A stretch of DNA of 64,000 bases from Strongylocentrotus purpuratus (taxonomy: Eukaryota; Echinodermata; Echinoidea; Camarodonta; Strongylocentrotidae), in the NCBI RefSeq assembly GCF_000002235.5, contig NW_022145597.1:24010923-24074922 (forward strand), read 5' to 3'. The notes beneath the pieces are model-generated. The model worked only from the letters and a program-made list of their open reading frames with translations. It did not search any database and was not told where the DNA came from. Below are positions 11,064 through 22,825 of this stretch, in pieces. Each line of letters opens with the position of its first letter. Positions within the stretch are counted from its first letter, which is position 1. The translations under genes and the position numbers were made by a program.

Positions 11064-12080
11064 CAGAGGCGGAGTGCCCCCCCCCACTTTTTCAACCACC
11101 CGAAAAGTGCCCCTTTTCACATGGGAAGAGTGCCCCTTTAACTTTGTAAGAAGTGCCCCTTTTTACTTAAACAAGTGCCCCTATTAATTTTTAAAAGTGC
11201 CCCTTCCCCCTTTTCAACTCTGAAAAGCGCCCATTTTATTTGGACACGTGGCCCTTTTCCTTCACAAGTTCCCATTTTCCTTTGCAATAAGTGTCCATTT
11301 TCCATTCTCATAAGTGCCCTTTTTAATTTCTAGTAAGTACCCCTAGTTAGGTACGAGAAGTGCCTCTTTTACACTTTTGATAAGTGCCCCTTCACCTCTG
11401 ATAATTGTCCTATTTAAATCTGAGAGGTGCCTCTTTTACCTTTACAAGTGCCCCTTTTCCTTTGTGAGAAGTGCCCCTTGTCCTTTTAATAACTACCCCC
11501 ATTTTAACTCGGATAAGCGCACCTTATATCTTCACATGTGCCCCTTTTCCTTTCTAATAAGAGCCTCTTACCCTTGTCATAAGTGTCCCATCTCTGGTAA
11601 TGACCCTTTTTAGGTACGAGAAGTTATTCCTTTTCACTTCAGACAAGTGCCCCCTTTACCTCCGATAAAAGGCATTTTAGAATCTGATCCGGTGCCCATT
11701 TTCTTTTACTTAATGCACATTTTCCTTTATTACGAGTGCCCCTTTTTCATTCACATAAGTGCCCCATGTCATATCTGGTCATTGCTCCTTTTCAGGTGCA
11801 ATAAGTGCCTCTTTTCACCTCTGATAATTCCCTTTTAACAATATATAATAATATCTTATAAATGCCCCTTTCAATATCTGATGGGGACCCCTTTTCCGTC
11901 GACAAATGCCCATTTCCTATTCTCATGACTGACTTTGTTCATACCTGGTGAGTGCCTCTTTTTGAGGGTGTAAGAAGTGTCCCATTTTCACCTCTGATAA
12001 TTCCTCTTTGTACTTTGGCACATGCTCCTTTTCTTTCCTGATAAGTGTCCCCTTTTCCTCTCATCATTAAACGCGCCCTA
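11064..12080 (-). mobile_element. hAT-like element B, first part (GTGCCCC-repeat body)
   Basis: It begins with CAGAGGCGGAGTGCCCC, the same terminus as the right end of the complete element at 42895-44498 read in reverse. It continues as about 1 kb of degenerate 25-35-bp repeats built around AAGTGCCCCTTTT. At about 12060-12080 it reaches the inner boundary seen in the complete copy (TCATTAAACG) and is cut by a LINE. The rest of the element resumes at about 15490. It has no coding capacity and is non-autonomous. Confidence 0.75.
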
Positions 12081-12084
12081 ACTA

Positions 12085-13095
12085 ATTATAAGCTACTAAG
12101 ATGAAGCATGTTTACATACACTGTCTGGGATATGTAAAAAGCATGCAAATGTTAATGCATCATTTTAACGGAAAACAGAGATATTCCAAGAAAGCGATGA
12201 AAAACTCGAGGGATTTTAAGTTCTATCAATAAGAAGCAGAGATTATTCCGGAAGTATATACACACAAAAAAACATCGTGTAAAAACAGTTCATTATACAA
12301 AAGTTATAGAAACAATTTGAACTACATTATTAGAATATCAAAACGAAAGCACTATGCACACTTTTTTGAAGAAAAAAAAATTTAATCTTACCAAAAACTT
12401 GGCAAACGATTAATGTTATTTTAGGAAGAAATAGAAAGGTTAAACTACCGCAATTTATCTTGAAAAATGGGAAACAAATATCTAATAAAAAGGAAATGGC
12501 TGGTTCTGTCAATTCATATTTTACTAACGTGGGTGCATCAGTTGCCAACAATGTTCAGTCAACACCTAACCACTTTTTGGAATACTTGAATCCAAGGACT
12601 TCGTAATCTCTGTTTTTTAATCGTACAAGTGAATGTGAAATTATACAGATTGTGAAGGATTTGAAATCTAGTTCCTCGTGTGGGTATGATATATATATGT
12701 AGTATAAGTACCAATTTTGTGAAAAAAAATGTTCATCATATTTCTTATCCTCTAAAACACATTTTCAATTTGTCTTTGTCCACAGGCATCATCCCAGACA
12801 ACCTAAAGTGAGCAAAAATAATTCCTGTTTATAAAAAGAATGATTCAAATTCAATCAAAAACTATATCCCTATATCTTTACTTCCAACACTTTCAAAAAT
12901 CCTCGAACGCATTTTATTTAAAAGACTATATAGCCCTCTGTCTAGAAATAGCATTCTAACATATTACCAATTTGGATTCAGACCCAATCACTCCACGGAA
13001 ATGGCCCTTTTACACGCCTTAGAGCATATAACCTCATGTTTAGATATAACAGAATATATTTTAGGAATATAAGTAAGGCATTCGATACCTTAACC
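12085..13095 (+). mobile_element. LINE (CR1/Jockey group), 5' part with reverse transcriptase
   Basis: The + strand carries fragments of a non-LTR retrotransposon ORF2. The linker upstream of RT (SLYKSYRNNLNYIIRIS, about 12285-12340, and NVILGRNRKVKLPQF, about 12410-12460) is followed by RT blocks at about 12785-13090: AKIIPVYKK, SKILERILFKRL, FGFRPNHSTEMALL and SKAFDTL. Several stops and frameshifts show it is dead, and it is 5' truncated. It inserted into hAT-like element B and is itself interrupted at about 13095 by a G/C-run repeat. Its 3' end lies at 15015-15490. Confidence 0.8.
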
Positions 13096-15014
13096 CTTAC
13101 TGTACTGGGCTATTACGAGCACTCTCTGACTGGGGGGGGGGGGGGGCTGAGAAGCCCCCCCCCTATGATCTCGGCCGTCGAATGTCCGATGAACGCGAAA
13201 ATTCGCATGTTTGTAGATATTTACGTAAGGAACAAGATGGTATAATTTGTTTTTTCCTAATATGCAAATTTTTGTCGTTATAGCCTAATTAATTATGAAA
13301 AATGCTAATTTTATGCATTTTACAGAAAACTCTACATATTTGTCCGTAGACTTGTGAAGAATCTTGAAAATGTATCAAATTTATTTTTCCTTCATCTCAA
13401 ATTCATGAGGTTTCATTATTTATATGATATTTGAAAATACATAGGTTAATTTGCATAAATTATGAATACGCATTCATGAATATCAAATCTGGAAATATAT
13501 ATAGGGAACTAAAATCATTACAAAAATTGTTAGACTCCACTTTTTGAATGTTGAAACTCATTATTCATATGAAACTTCTTTTCTGACACAAAATAGTTAT
13601 TTGAAGTAATAAATAATGATAATTTATGCAAATTTTATGCGATTTTCAACTATTTATTTTCTTATGTATTTTATTGTTTTTTTTTTATTTCTATTGTCTT
13701 ATTTCTAATGTATTCTTTTGTTCTGAAATACATCAAGTTACTTTGAGAAACATATAAAATCAATTTGATATCAATTCATATCTTCACATTTCTGCTTGTA
13801 CATGAATATATGCAATTATAGCACTTTTTTTATAACATGCGCATACTAATTGTTATGTAACACCTTACAGGTATATCCGATTTTGACGAAAATGGTATCA
13901 AAATGTGTGTAAGACTTGAGGGAAAAAAGTCATGAAACAACATTTCAAAATTCCGAGCGGTTGCGGCGCAATCTCCGAAAACGTCGAGGGGGGGGGGCCT
14001 CCCAGCGAATGCAACTCACCACAACTCGCCATAACTCGCTAATACCCCCTTCACATACACGAATTTTCTTACGAATCCTTACGGATCGTACAAATTCACG
14101 GATCTTTCACGGATCCTTACGATTTGGCCACTTTTACGACCGATTTAAGAGTTGTTACGAGCTACTACGAGCTATTTACGGTTTGTTACGAATTATAACG
14201 AGTTATTACGATATACTTACGGCAGAATTCCACGATTTATTACGAGTTGTCACGGATAACTACGAGCAACTTACGTGTCACTAACGACCTGTTAACGTGT
14301 TGTTACGAATAGTTACGAGTTAGTTACGAGTATTAACGAGTCCCTAGGATTTGTAACCAAAAAATAACAACTGAAAATGAAGTGTTCAAATTTGCAGCTT
14401 TTATACCTTTCCCCCAAAACGTAAACGATACGTAAGAATACTTAAAGTATACGTATCTATTTGTAAAGTACTTGTAACTACACGTAAAGTGTTCACAATA
14501 ACTCGAACAATCCGTAAAGCCATTGTAACACGACCTCAATGAAATCGTAAACAACACGTTAGCACTCGTAATAATCAGTAAATAATCCGTAAGTAATCCG
14601 AAAATAATCCGTAAACAAATCGTAAACCAACCGAAACAAATCGTTAAAGAAATCTTTACGAGTCATTTACGGATTCTTGCGAGCAGTTTACGGATGGTAA
14701 CGTGTTGATGCGAGCGGTTTACGATACTTACGGATTGTTATCTTGATATATTAACGAGTTATTTACGGACAAATAAATCCGTGGACAATCGTAGGAAGAT
14801 TTTTGACATGTAAAAAAATTTGCCTCTCCTTTCACGGATCCTTACGAGTATCTGCGAGATGTTGCGAGTTGTGACGAGCTATTTACGAATACCAGCGAGT
14901 TATTTACGGATGCTTGTGATTGACTACGAGTTGGCGATCCGTAAGGACTCGTAAGGAAAATCCGTGTATGTGAAGGGGTAATACAACTCGGCTAAGTGGG
15001 AGCCCTGCTTTACA
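13096..15014. mobile_element. G/C-run repeat element nested in the LINE
   Basis: It interrupts the LINE just after the RT motif SKAFDTL and ends before the LINE C-terminal coding piece. Its ends look like short imperfect inverted repeats (CTGTACTGGGCT at the left; TACAG with AGCCCT at the right). It contains a G-run/C-run foldback at about 13129-13164, about 800 bp of AT-rich non-coding DNA, and a second G-run at 13989-13997. A younger TIR element is inserted at 14046-14978. No transposase or other gene was seen. Confidence 0.5.
14046..14978. mobile_element. 933-bp TIR element with 6-bp target duplication TAATAC
   Basis: Both ends begin CCCCTTCACATACACG and stay similar for about 43 bp in inverted orientation with a few mismatches. 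The direct repeat TAATAC flanks the element perfectly at 14040-14045 and 14979-14984. The interior is non-coding and densely packed with short TTACGAG/CGTAA-type motifs whose orientation changes along the element. It is therefore a non-autonomous, MITE-like insertion. I cannot assign a superfamily; a 6-bp duplication is unusual for common MITE groups. Confidence 0.85.
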
Positions 15015-15490
15015 GTTGACAACAAACAAAATGTTAACACAAGACAAAAACATAACATTTTCTTGCCATATGCACGTTTCAAATTACGAAAGGTAAATTC
15101 TATTCAACAAAAAGGAGGTGAATTGTGGAACAATGTTGAAAACTCAATTAAAGACGTGACCGTTTTAAGTTCTTTCAAATCGTAACTCAAGTTGCGTCTT
15201 CTTGCCACATATAAATGACTTCCCTGATGCATACAACTACCATATAATGATGTCGTTCTGTATTATAATTATGTTGTAGTTTGTAATGTCTTGTTTACGT
15301 CTTGTATTTTGTTTTATTGTGAAATTTAATGTATTGTATTTTCCACATTTGTCATTTATGTTATGGGTCCACCCATTTCCCTCAAGCCATCGGCTTTATC
15401 GGGTGCTAATGATCCAGTATACTTTTCAATGTATATATATTGTATGTGATTTTTAATGGAAAATAAATTGAATTGATATCCAAATTGAAT
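15015..15490 (+). mobile_element. LINE (CR1/Jockey group), C-terminus and 3' UTR
   Basis: The + strand at about 15020-15205 encodes the typical ORF2 C-terminal tail of these LINEs, with NIFLPYARFKLRKVNSIQQ and GGELWNNVENSIKDV, and contains one internal stop. The 3' region follows and ends in a short tandem tail built on ATTGAATTGATATCC. At 15490 the sequence switches back to hAT-like element B. This piece and 12085-13095 are parts of one insertion; the RT region between motif A and the C-terminus is missing. Confidence 0.75.
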
Positions 15491-15686
15491 TGATTGATAT
15501 CCATATCCAAGAGAAATTTCCCCCAAAGCTCGCTCGCTACGATCGCATGCATCTATAGATGATATGCTTATGTTACTTATCAAAGATCTTTTCAGTCTTC
15601 CGTTATGAGAATGTGATTATAACCCGATTAGGATTGGGTTTTTTCCTCTTTATTTTTCGCACTTAGACCTCACATATCTTTGAATA
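15490..15686 (-). mobile_element. hAT-like element B, second part
   Basis: This is the inverted equivalent of 43140-43345 in the complete hAT-like element, with shared landmarks GAAATTTCCCCCAAAG, CTTCCGTTATGAGAATGTG and GACCTCACA. It therefore continues the element begun at 11064 after the LINE insertion. The homology ends abruptly at about 15686, where the satellite array starts, so the outer terminus of element B is not present. Confidence 0.75.
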
Positions 15687-16740
15687 TTGAAGTCAAACCG
15701 GTCAGGCACTCGACCGTACCGATGACGTTGCCTGAATTGCATCGAATATGCGATATATTCGTCCGTAAAAATTGTCGAAAATGATGACAATGACGTATAC
15801 TTGGCGTTCACCGAGAGAATTGTCTCACAATGGAAACATTATTTGTATACTCTGCTGCCGGGCTGACGGTGTGGATACCAGGAGTGCCACCCAATGGTCT
15901 CTTCATAGTCGTGTCAAATTTGGAAGAAAAAAACAACACATCAAACCCGTTCAAGAGAATAATGAAGACGAACTGGGCAGACACTCGACCGAAACCGATG
16001 ACGCTGCCTAATTTGCATCGAATATGCGACATATATAGGTCCGTAAAAATTGTCGAAAATGATGACATTAACGTATTCTTGGCCTTGAGAGAGAAAATGG
16101 TCTCACGATGGAAACATTATATTAATACTCTACTGCCAGGTTGGCGGATTGGTTGCAAGGAGTGTCACCTAATAGACCTTAGTATTACTAATAGTCATGT
16201 CGAATTTGGGAACAGATAAAACAAGTCAACCCCGTTCAAAAAAAAAAAAAAAAAAAAAAAATGCCCAATTCGACTTCATCCAGCAAAATCCGTATAAAGT
16301 TGTCGAAAATGATGACAAAAACGTATACTTGGCCTTCACCGAGAAAATGGTCTCACAAGGAAACCTAAGTTGTATACTCTACTGCCGGGCTGGCGGATTG
16401 GTTGCAAGGAGTGTCACCTAATAGTCCCCTAGTATTACTAATAGTAATGTCAAATTTGGGAACAGATAAAACACATCCCCTCCCTTCACCAAAAAAAGAA
16501 AAAAGAAGAAAAATGCCCAAGTTCGACTTCATCCAGCAAAATCCGTATAAAGTTGTCGAAAATGATGACAATAACATATACTTGGCCTTGAGAGAGAGAG
16601 AAAATGGTCTCACGATGGAAACATTATTTGTATGCTCTACTGCCGGGCTGCCGGCTTGATTGCTGGAGCTGCCATATAATAGTCACCTTATTAGTCGGGT
16701 CAAAAGTTGGAGACAGATAGAAATAACCAACCTCCCAAAA
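15686..16740. repeat. Degenerate left edge of the array
   Basis: Diverged monomers, including R-like starts with ATATTGAAGTC and a 23-nt A-run near 16239. This part differs more from the inner modules than those do from one another. Confidence 0.8.
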
Positions 16741-18515
16741 TGCCCAGTTCGACTTCATTATTCTCTCTATAATTTCGATAATTTCTTCGCGTTTTTCCAC
16801 GGGATATTCCTGACAGGTTTTACCGTTTCGCCGGATTTGCACTCCAGTGATGCCCGGGAGCTGCTCCATCGCTAGGAGACAGAGAATAATGAAGTCGAAC
16901 TGGGCAGACACTCGATCGAAACCGATGACGCTGCCTAATTTGCATCGAATATGCGACATATATAGGTCCGTAAAAATTGTCGAAAATGATGACAATAACG
17001 TATACTTGGCCTTCACCGAGAAAATGGTCTCACGATGGAAACATTATATTAATACTCTACTACCGGATTGGCGGATTGGTTGCAAGGAGTGTCACCTAAT
17101 AGTCCCCTAGTATTACTAATAGTCATGTCAAATTCGGGAACAGATAAAACACATCCCCTCCCTTCACCCCCCCCCCCCCCAAAAAAGAAGAAAAATGCCA
17201 AAGTTCGACTTCATCCAGCAAAATCCTTATAAAGTTGTCGAAAATGATGACAATAACGTATACTTGGCCTTGAGAGAGAGAAAATGGTCTCACGATGGAA
17301 ACATTATTTGTATACTCTACTGCCGGGGCTGCCGGCTTGATTGCTGGAGCTGCCATATAATAGTCACCTTATTAGTCGGGTCAAAAGTTGGAGACAGATA
17401 GAAATAACCAACCTCCCAAAATGCCCAGTTCGACTTCATTATTCTCTCTATAATTTCGATAATTTCTTCGCGTTTTTCCACGGGATATTCCTGACAGGTT
17501 TTACCGTTTCGCCGGATTTGCACTCCAGTGATGCCCGGGAGCTGCTCCATCGCTAGGAGACAGAGAATAATGAAGTCGAACTGGGCAGACACTCGATCGA
17601 AACCGATGACGCTGCCTAATTTGCATCGAATATGCGACATATATAGGTCCGTAAAAATTGTCGAAAATGATGACAATAACGTATACTTGGCCTTCACCGA
17701 GAAAATGGTCTCACGATGGAAACATTATATTAATACTCTACTACGGGATTGGCGGATTGGTTGCAAGGAGTGTCACCTAATAGTCCCCTAGTATTACTAA
17801 TAGTCATGTCAAATTCGGGAACAGATAAAACACATCCCCTCCTTTCACCAAAAGAAAAAGAAGAAAAATGCCAAAGTTAGACTTCATCCAGCAAAATCCG
17901 TATAAAGTTGTCGAAAATGATGACAATAACGTATACTTGGCCTTGAGAGAGAGAAAATGGTCTCACGATGGAAACATTATTTGTATACTCTACTGCCGGG
18001 GCTGCCGGCTTGATTGCTGGAGCTGCCATATAATAGTCACCTTATTAGTCGGGTCAAAAGTTGGAGACAGATAGAAATAACCAACCTCCCAAAATACCCA
18101 GTTCGACTTCATTATTCTCTCTATAATTTCGATAATTTCTTCGCGTTTTTCCACGGGATATTCCTGACAGGTTTTACCGTTTCGCCGGATTTGCACTCCA
18201 GTGATGCCCGGGAGCTGCTCCATCGCTAGGAGACAGAGAATAATGAAGTCGAACTGGGCAGACACTCGATCGAAACCGATGACGCTGCCTAATTTGCATC
18301 GAATATGCGACATATATAGGTCCGTAAAAATTGTCGAAAATGATGACAATAACGTATACTTGGCCTTCACCGAGAAAATGGTCTCACGATGGAAACATTA
18401 TTTGTATACTCTACTGCCGGGGCTGCCGGCTTGATTGCTGGAGCTGCCATATAATAGTCACCTTATTAGTCGGGTCAAAAGTTGGAGACAGATAGAAATA
18501 ACCAACCTCCCAAAA
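16741..18515. repeat. H-module run 1 (three copies)
   Basis: Hairpin arms start at 16741, 17422 and 18095. The third copy is only 421 bp because the following R module joins it early, skipping the segment that usually contains GGATTGGTTGCAAGG. Confidence 0.9.
17422..17587. repeat. Representative H-module inverted repeat
   Basis: A perfect 26-bp inverted repeat (17422-17447 and 17562-17587) encloses a 114-bp spacer. Nearly the same structure occurs in all 19 H modules, with occasional single mismatches such as at 18095 and 25532. Transcripts from either strand would form a strong hairpin. On the minus strand the spacer reads as a charged peptide beginning MEQLPGITGVQIRRNGK. Confidence 0.9.
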
Positions 18516-19877
18516 TGCCCAGTTCGACTTCATTATTCTCTTATCGCGCTTAGAGATTACCATGATCATACGACAGTCCTTTCATATTGTAATTTACACG
18601 ATATACAGATAAAAAGAATGATATCATATCTTACGATTTGATATAGAGAATATTGAAGTCAAACCGGTCAGGCACTCGACCGTACCGATGACGTTGCCTA
18701 AATTGCATCGAATATGCAATAATTAGGTCCATAAATATTATCGAAATTTATGACAATAACGTATACTAGGCCTTCACCGAGAAATTGGTCTCAAAAAGGA
18801 AACATTATTTTTAAACTCTTCTGCCGGGTTGCCCGATTTTTTGCTAGGAGAATATTGAAGTCGAACCGGGCAGGCACTCGGCTGTACCGATGACTTCGCC
18901 TGATTTACATCGAATATGCGATATATTCGTCCGTAAAAATTGTCGAAAATGATGACAATAACGTATACTTCACCGAGAGAATTGTCTCACAATGGAAACA
19001 TTATTTGTATACTCTGCTGCCGGGCTGCCGGTGTGGATACCAGGAGTGCCACCCAATAGTCTCTTTATAGTCGTGTCAAATTTGGAAGAAAAAAAACAAC
19101 ACATCAATCCCGTTCAAGAGAATAATGAAGTCGAACTGGGCAGACACTCGACCGAAACCGATGACGTTGCCTAATTTGCATCGAATATGCGACATATATA
19201 GGTCCGTAAAAATTGTGGAAAATTATGACCTTGGCCTTGAGAGAGAAAATGGTCTCACGATAGAAAAATTATATTAATACTCTACTGCCGGGTTGGCGGA
19301 TTGGTTGCAAGGAGTGTCACCTTATAGTCCCCTAGTATTACTAATAGTCATGTCAAATATGGGAACAGATAAAACAAGTTAACCCGCTTCCAAAAAAAAA
19401 ATGCCCAGTTCGACTTCATCCAGAAAAATCCGTATAAAATTGTCGAAAATTATGAGAATAACGTATACTTGGCCTTCACCGAGAAAATGGTCTCACAAGG
19501 AAACCTAATTTGTATACTCTACTGCCGGGCTGGCGGATTGGTTGCAAGGAGTGTCACCTAATAGTCCCCTAGTATTACTAATAGTAATGTCAAATTTGGG
19601 AACAGATAAAACACATCCCCTCCCTTCACCAAAAAAAAAAAAGAAGAAAAATGCCCAAGTTCGACTTCATCCAGCAAAATCCGTATAAAGTTGTCGAAAA
19701 TGATGACAATAACATATACTTGGCCTTGAGAGAGAGAAAATGGTCTCACGATGGAAACATTATTTGTATGCTCTACTGCCGGGGCTGCCGGCTTGATTGC
19801 TGGAGCTGCCATATAATAGTCACCTTATTAGTCGGGTCAAAAGTTGGAGACAGATAGAAATAACCAACCTCCCAAAA
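18516..19877. repeat. R module 1
   Basis: 1,362 bp. It starts with the same left arm as H, but the spacer is a different 103-bp sequence beginning TATCGCG. The right arm (18645-18670) is imperfect. Diverged monomers starting GAGAATATTGAAGTC follow. Confidence 0.9.
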
Positions 19878-22825
19878 TGCCCAGTTCGACTTCATTATTC
19901 TCTCTATAATTTCGATAATTTCTTCGCGTTTTTCCACGGGATATTCCTGACAGGTTTTACCGTTTCGCCGGATTTGCACTCCAGTGATGCCCGGGAGCTG
20001 CTCCATCGCTAGGAGACAGAGAATAATGAAGTCGAACTGGGCAGACACTCGATCGAAACCGATGACGCTGCCTAATTTGCATCGAATATGCGACATATAT
20101 AGGTCCGTAAAAATTGTCGAAAATGATGACAATAACGTATACTTGGCCTTCACCGAGAAAATGGTCTCACGATGGAAACATTATATTAATACTCTACTGC
20201 CGGGCTGGCGGATTGGTTGCAAGGAGTGTCACCTAATAGTCCCCTAGTATTACTAATAGTAATGTCAAATTTGGGAACAGATAAAACACATCCCCTCCCT
20301 TCACCAAAAGAAAAAGAAGAAAAATGCCAAAGTTAGGCTTCATCCAGCAAAATCCGTATAAAGTTGTCGAAAATGATGACAATAACGTATACTTGGCCTT
20401 GAGAGAGAGAAAATGGTCTCACGATGGAAACATTATTTGTATACTCTACTGCCGGGGCTGCCGGCTTGATTGCTGGAGCTGCCATATAATAGTCACCTTA
20501 TTAGTCGGGTCAAAAGTTGGAGACAGATAGAAATAACCAACCTCCCAAAATGCCCAGTTCGACTTCATTATTCTCTCTATAATTTCGATAATTTCTTCGC
20601 GTTTTTCCACGGGATATTCCTGACAGGTTTTACCGTTTCGCCGGATTTGCACTCCAGTGATGCCCGGGAGCTGCTCCATTGCTAGGAGACAGAGAATAAT
20701 GAAGTCGAACTGGGCAGACACTCGATCGAAACCGATGACGCTGCCTAATTTGCATCGAATATGCGACATATATAGGTCCGTAAAAATTGTCGAAAATGAT
20801 GACAATAACGTATACTTGGCCTTCACCGAGAAAATGGTCTCACGATGGAAACATTATATTAATACTCTACTACCGGATTGGCGGATTGGTTGCAAGGAGT
20901 GTCACCTAATAGTCCCCTAGTATTACTAATAGTCATGTCAAATTCGGGAACAGATAAAACACATCCCCTCCCTTCACCCAAAAAAAAAGAAGAAAAATGC
21001 CAAAGTTCGACTTCATCCAGCAAAATCCTTATAAAGTTGTCGAAAATGATGACAATAACGTATACTTGGCCTTGAGAGAGAGAAAATGGTCTCACGATGG
21101 AAACATTATTTGTATACTCTACTGCCGGGCTGGCGGATTGGTTGCAAGGAGTGTCACCTAATAGTCCCCTAGTATTACTAATAGTAATGTCAAATTTGGG
21201 AACAGATAAAACACATCCCCTCCCTTCACCAAAAAAAAAAAAAGAAGAAAAATGCCCAAGTTCGACTTCATCCAGCAAAATCCGTATAAAGTTGTCGAAA
21301 ATGATGACAATAACATATACTTGGCCTTGAGAGAGAGAAAATGGTCTCACGATGGAAACATTATTTGTATGCTCTACTGCCGGGGCTGCCGGCTTGATTG
21401 CTGGAGCTGCCATATAATAGTCACCTTATTAGTCGGGTCAAAAGTTGGAGACAGATAGAAATAACCAACCTCCCAAAATGCCCAGTTCGACTTCATTATT
21501 CTCTCTATAATTTCGATAATTTCTTCGCGTTTTTCCACGGGATATTCCTGACAGGTTTTACCGTTTCGCCGGATTTGCACTCCAGTGATGCCCGGGAGCT
21601 GCTCCATCGCTAGGAGACAGAGAATAATGAAGTCGAACTGGGCAGACACTCGATCGAAACCGATGACGCTGCCTAATTTGCATCGAATATGCGACATATA
21701 TAGGTCCGTAAAAATTGTCGAAAATGATGACAATAACGTATACTTGGCCTTCACCGAGAAAATGGTCTCACGATGGAAACATTATATTAATACTCTACTG
21801 CCGGGCTGGCGGATTGGTTGCAAGGAGTGTCACCTAATAGTCCCCTAGTATTACTAATAGTAATGTCAAATTTGGGAACAGATAAAACACATCCCCTCCC
21901 TTCACCAAAAGAAAAAGAAGAAAAATGCCAAAGTTAGGCTTCATCCAGCAAAATCCGTATAAAGTTGTCGAAAATGATGACAATAACGTATACTTGGCCT
22001 TGAGAGAGAGAAAATGGTCTCACGATGGAAACATTATTTGTATACTCTACTGCCGGGGCTGCCGGCTTGATTGCTGGAGCTGCCATATAATAGTCACCTT
22101 ATTAGTCGGGTCAAAAGTTGGAGACAGATAGAAATAACCAACCTCCCAAAATGCCCAGTTCGACTTCATTATTCTCTCTATAATTTCGATAATTTCTTCG
22201 CGTTTTTCCACGGGATATTCCTGACAGGTTTTACCGTTTCGCCGGATTTGCACTCCAGTGATGCCCGGGAGCTGCTCCATTGCTAGGAGACAGAGAATAA
22301 TGAAGTCGAACTGGGCAGACACTCGATCGAAACCGATGACGCTGCCTAATTTGCATCGAATATGCGACATATATAGGTCCGTAAAAATTGTCGAAAATGA
22401 TGACAATAACGTATACTTGGCCTTCACCGAGAAAATGGTCTTACGATGGAAACATTATATTAATACTCTACTACCGGATTGGCGGATTGGTTGCAAGGAG
22501 TGTCACCTAATAGTCCCCTAGTATTACTAATAGTCATGTCAAATTCGGGAACAGATAAAACACATCCCCTCCCTTCACCCAAAAAAAAAAGAAGAAAAAT
22601 GCCAAAGTTCGACTTCATCCAGCAAAATCCTTATAAAGTTGTCGAAAATGATGACAATAACGTATACTTGGCCTTGAGAGAGAGAAAATGGTCTCACGAT
22701 GGAAACATTATTTGTATACTCTACTGCCGGGGCTGCCGGCTTGATTGCTGGAGCTGCCATATAATAGTCACCTTATTAGTCGGGTCAAAAGTTGGAGACA
22801 GATAGAAATAACCAACCTCCCAAAA
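19878..22825. repeat. H-module run 2 (four copies)
   Basis: Arms start at 19878, 20551, 21479 and 22152. The second copy is 928 bp because of a 255-bp additional monomer. Copies 1-2 and 3-4 share private variants, pointing to a 1,601-bp block duplication. Confidence 0.9.
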
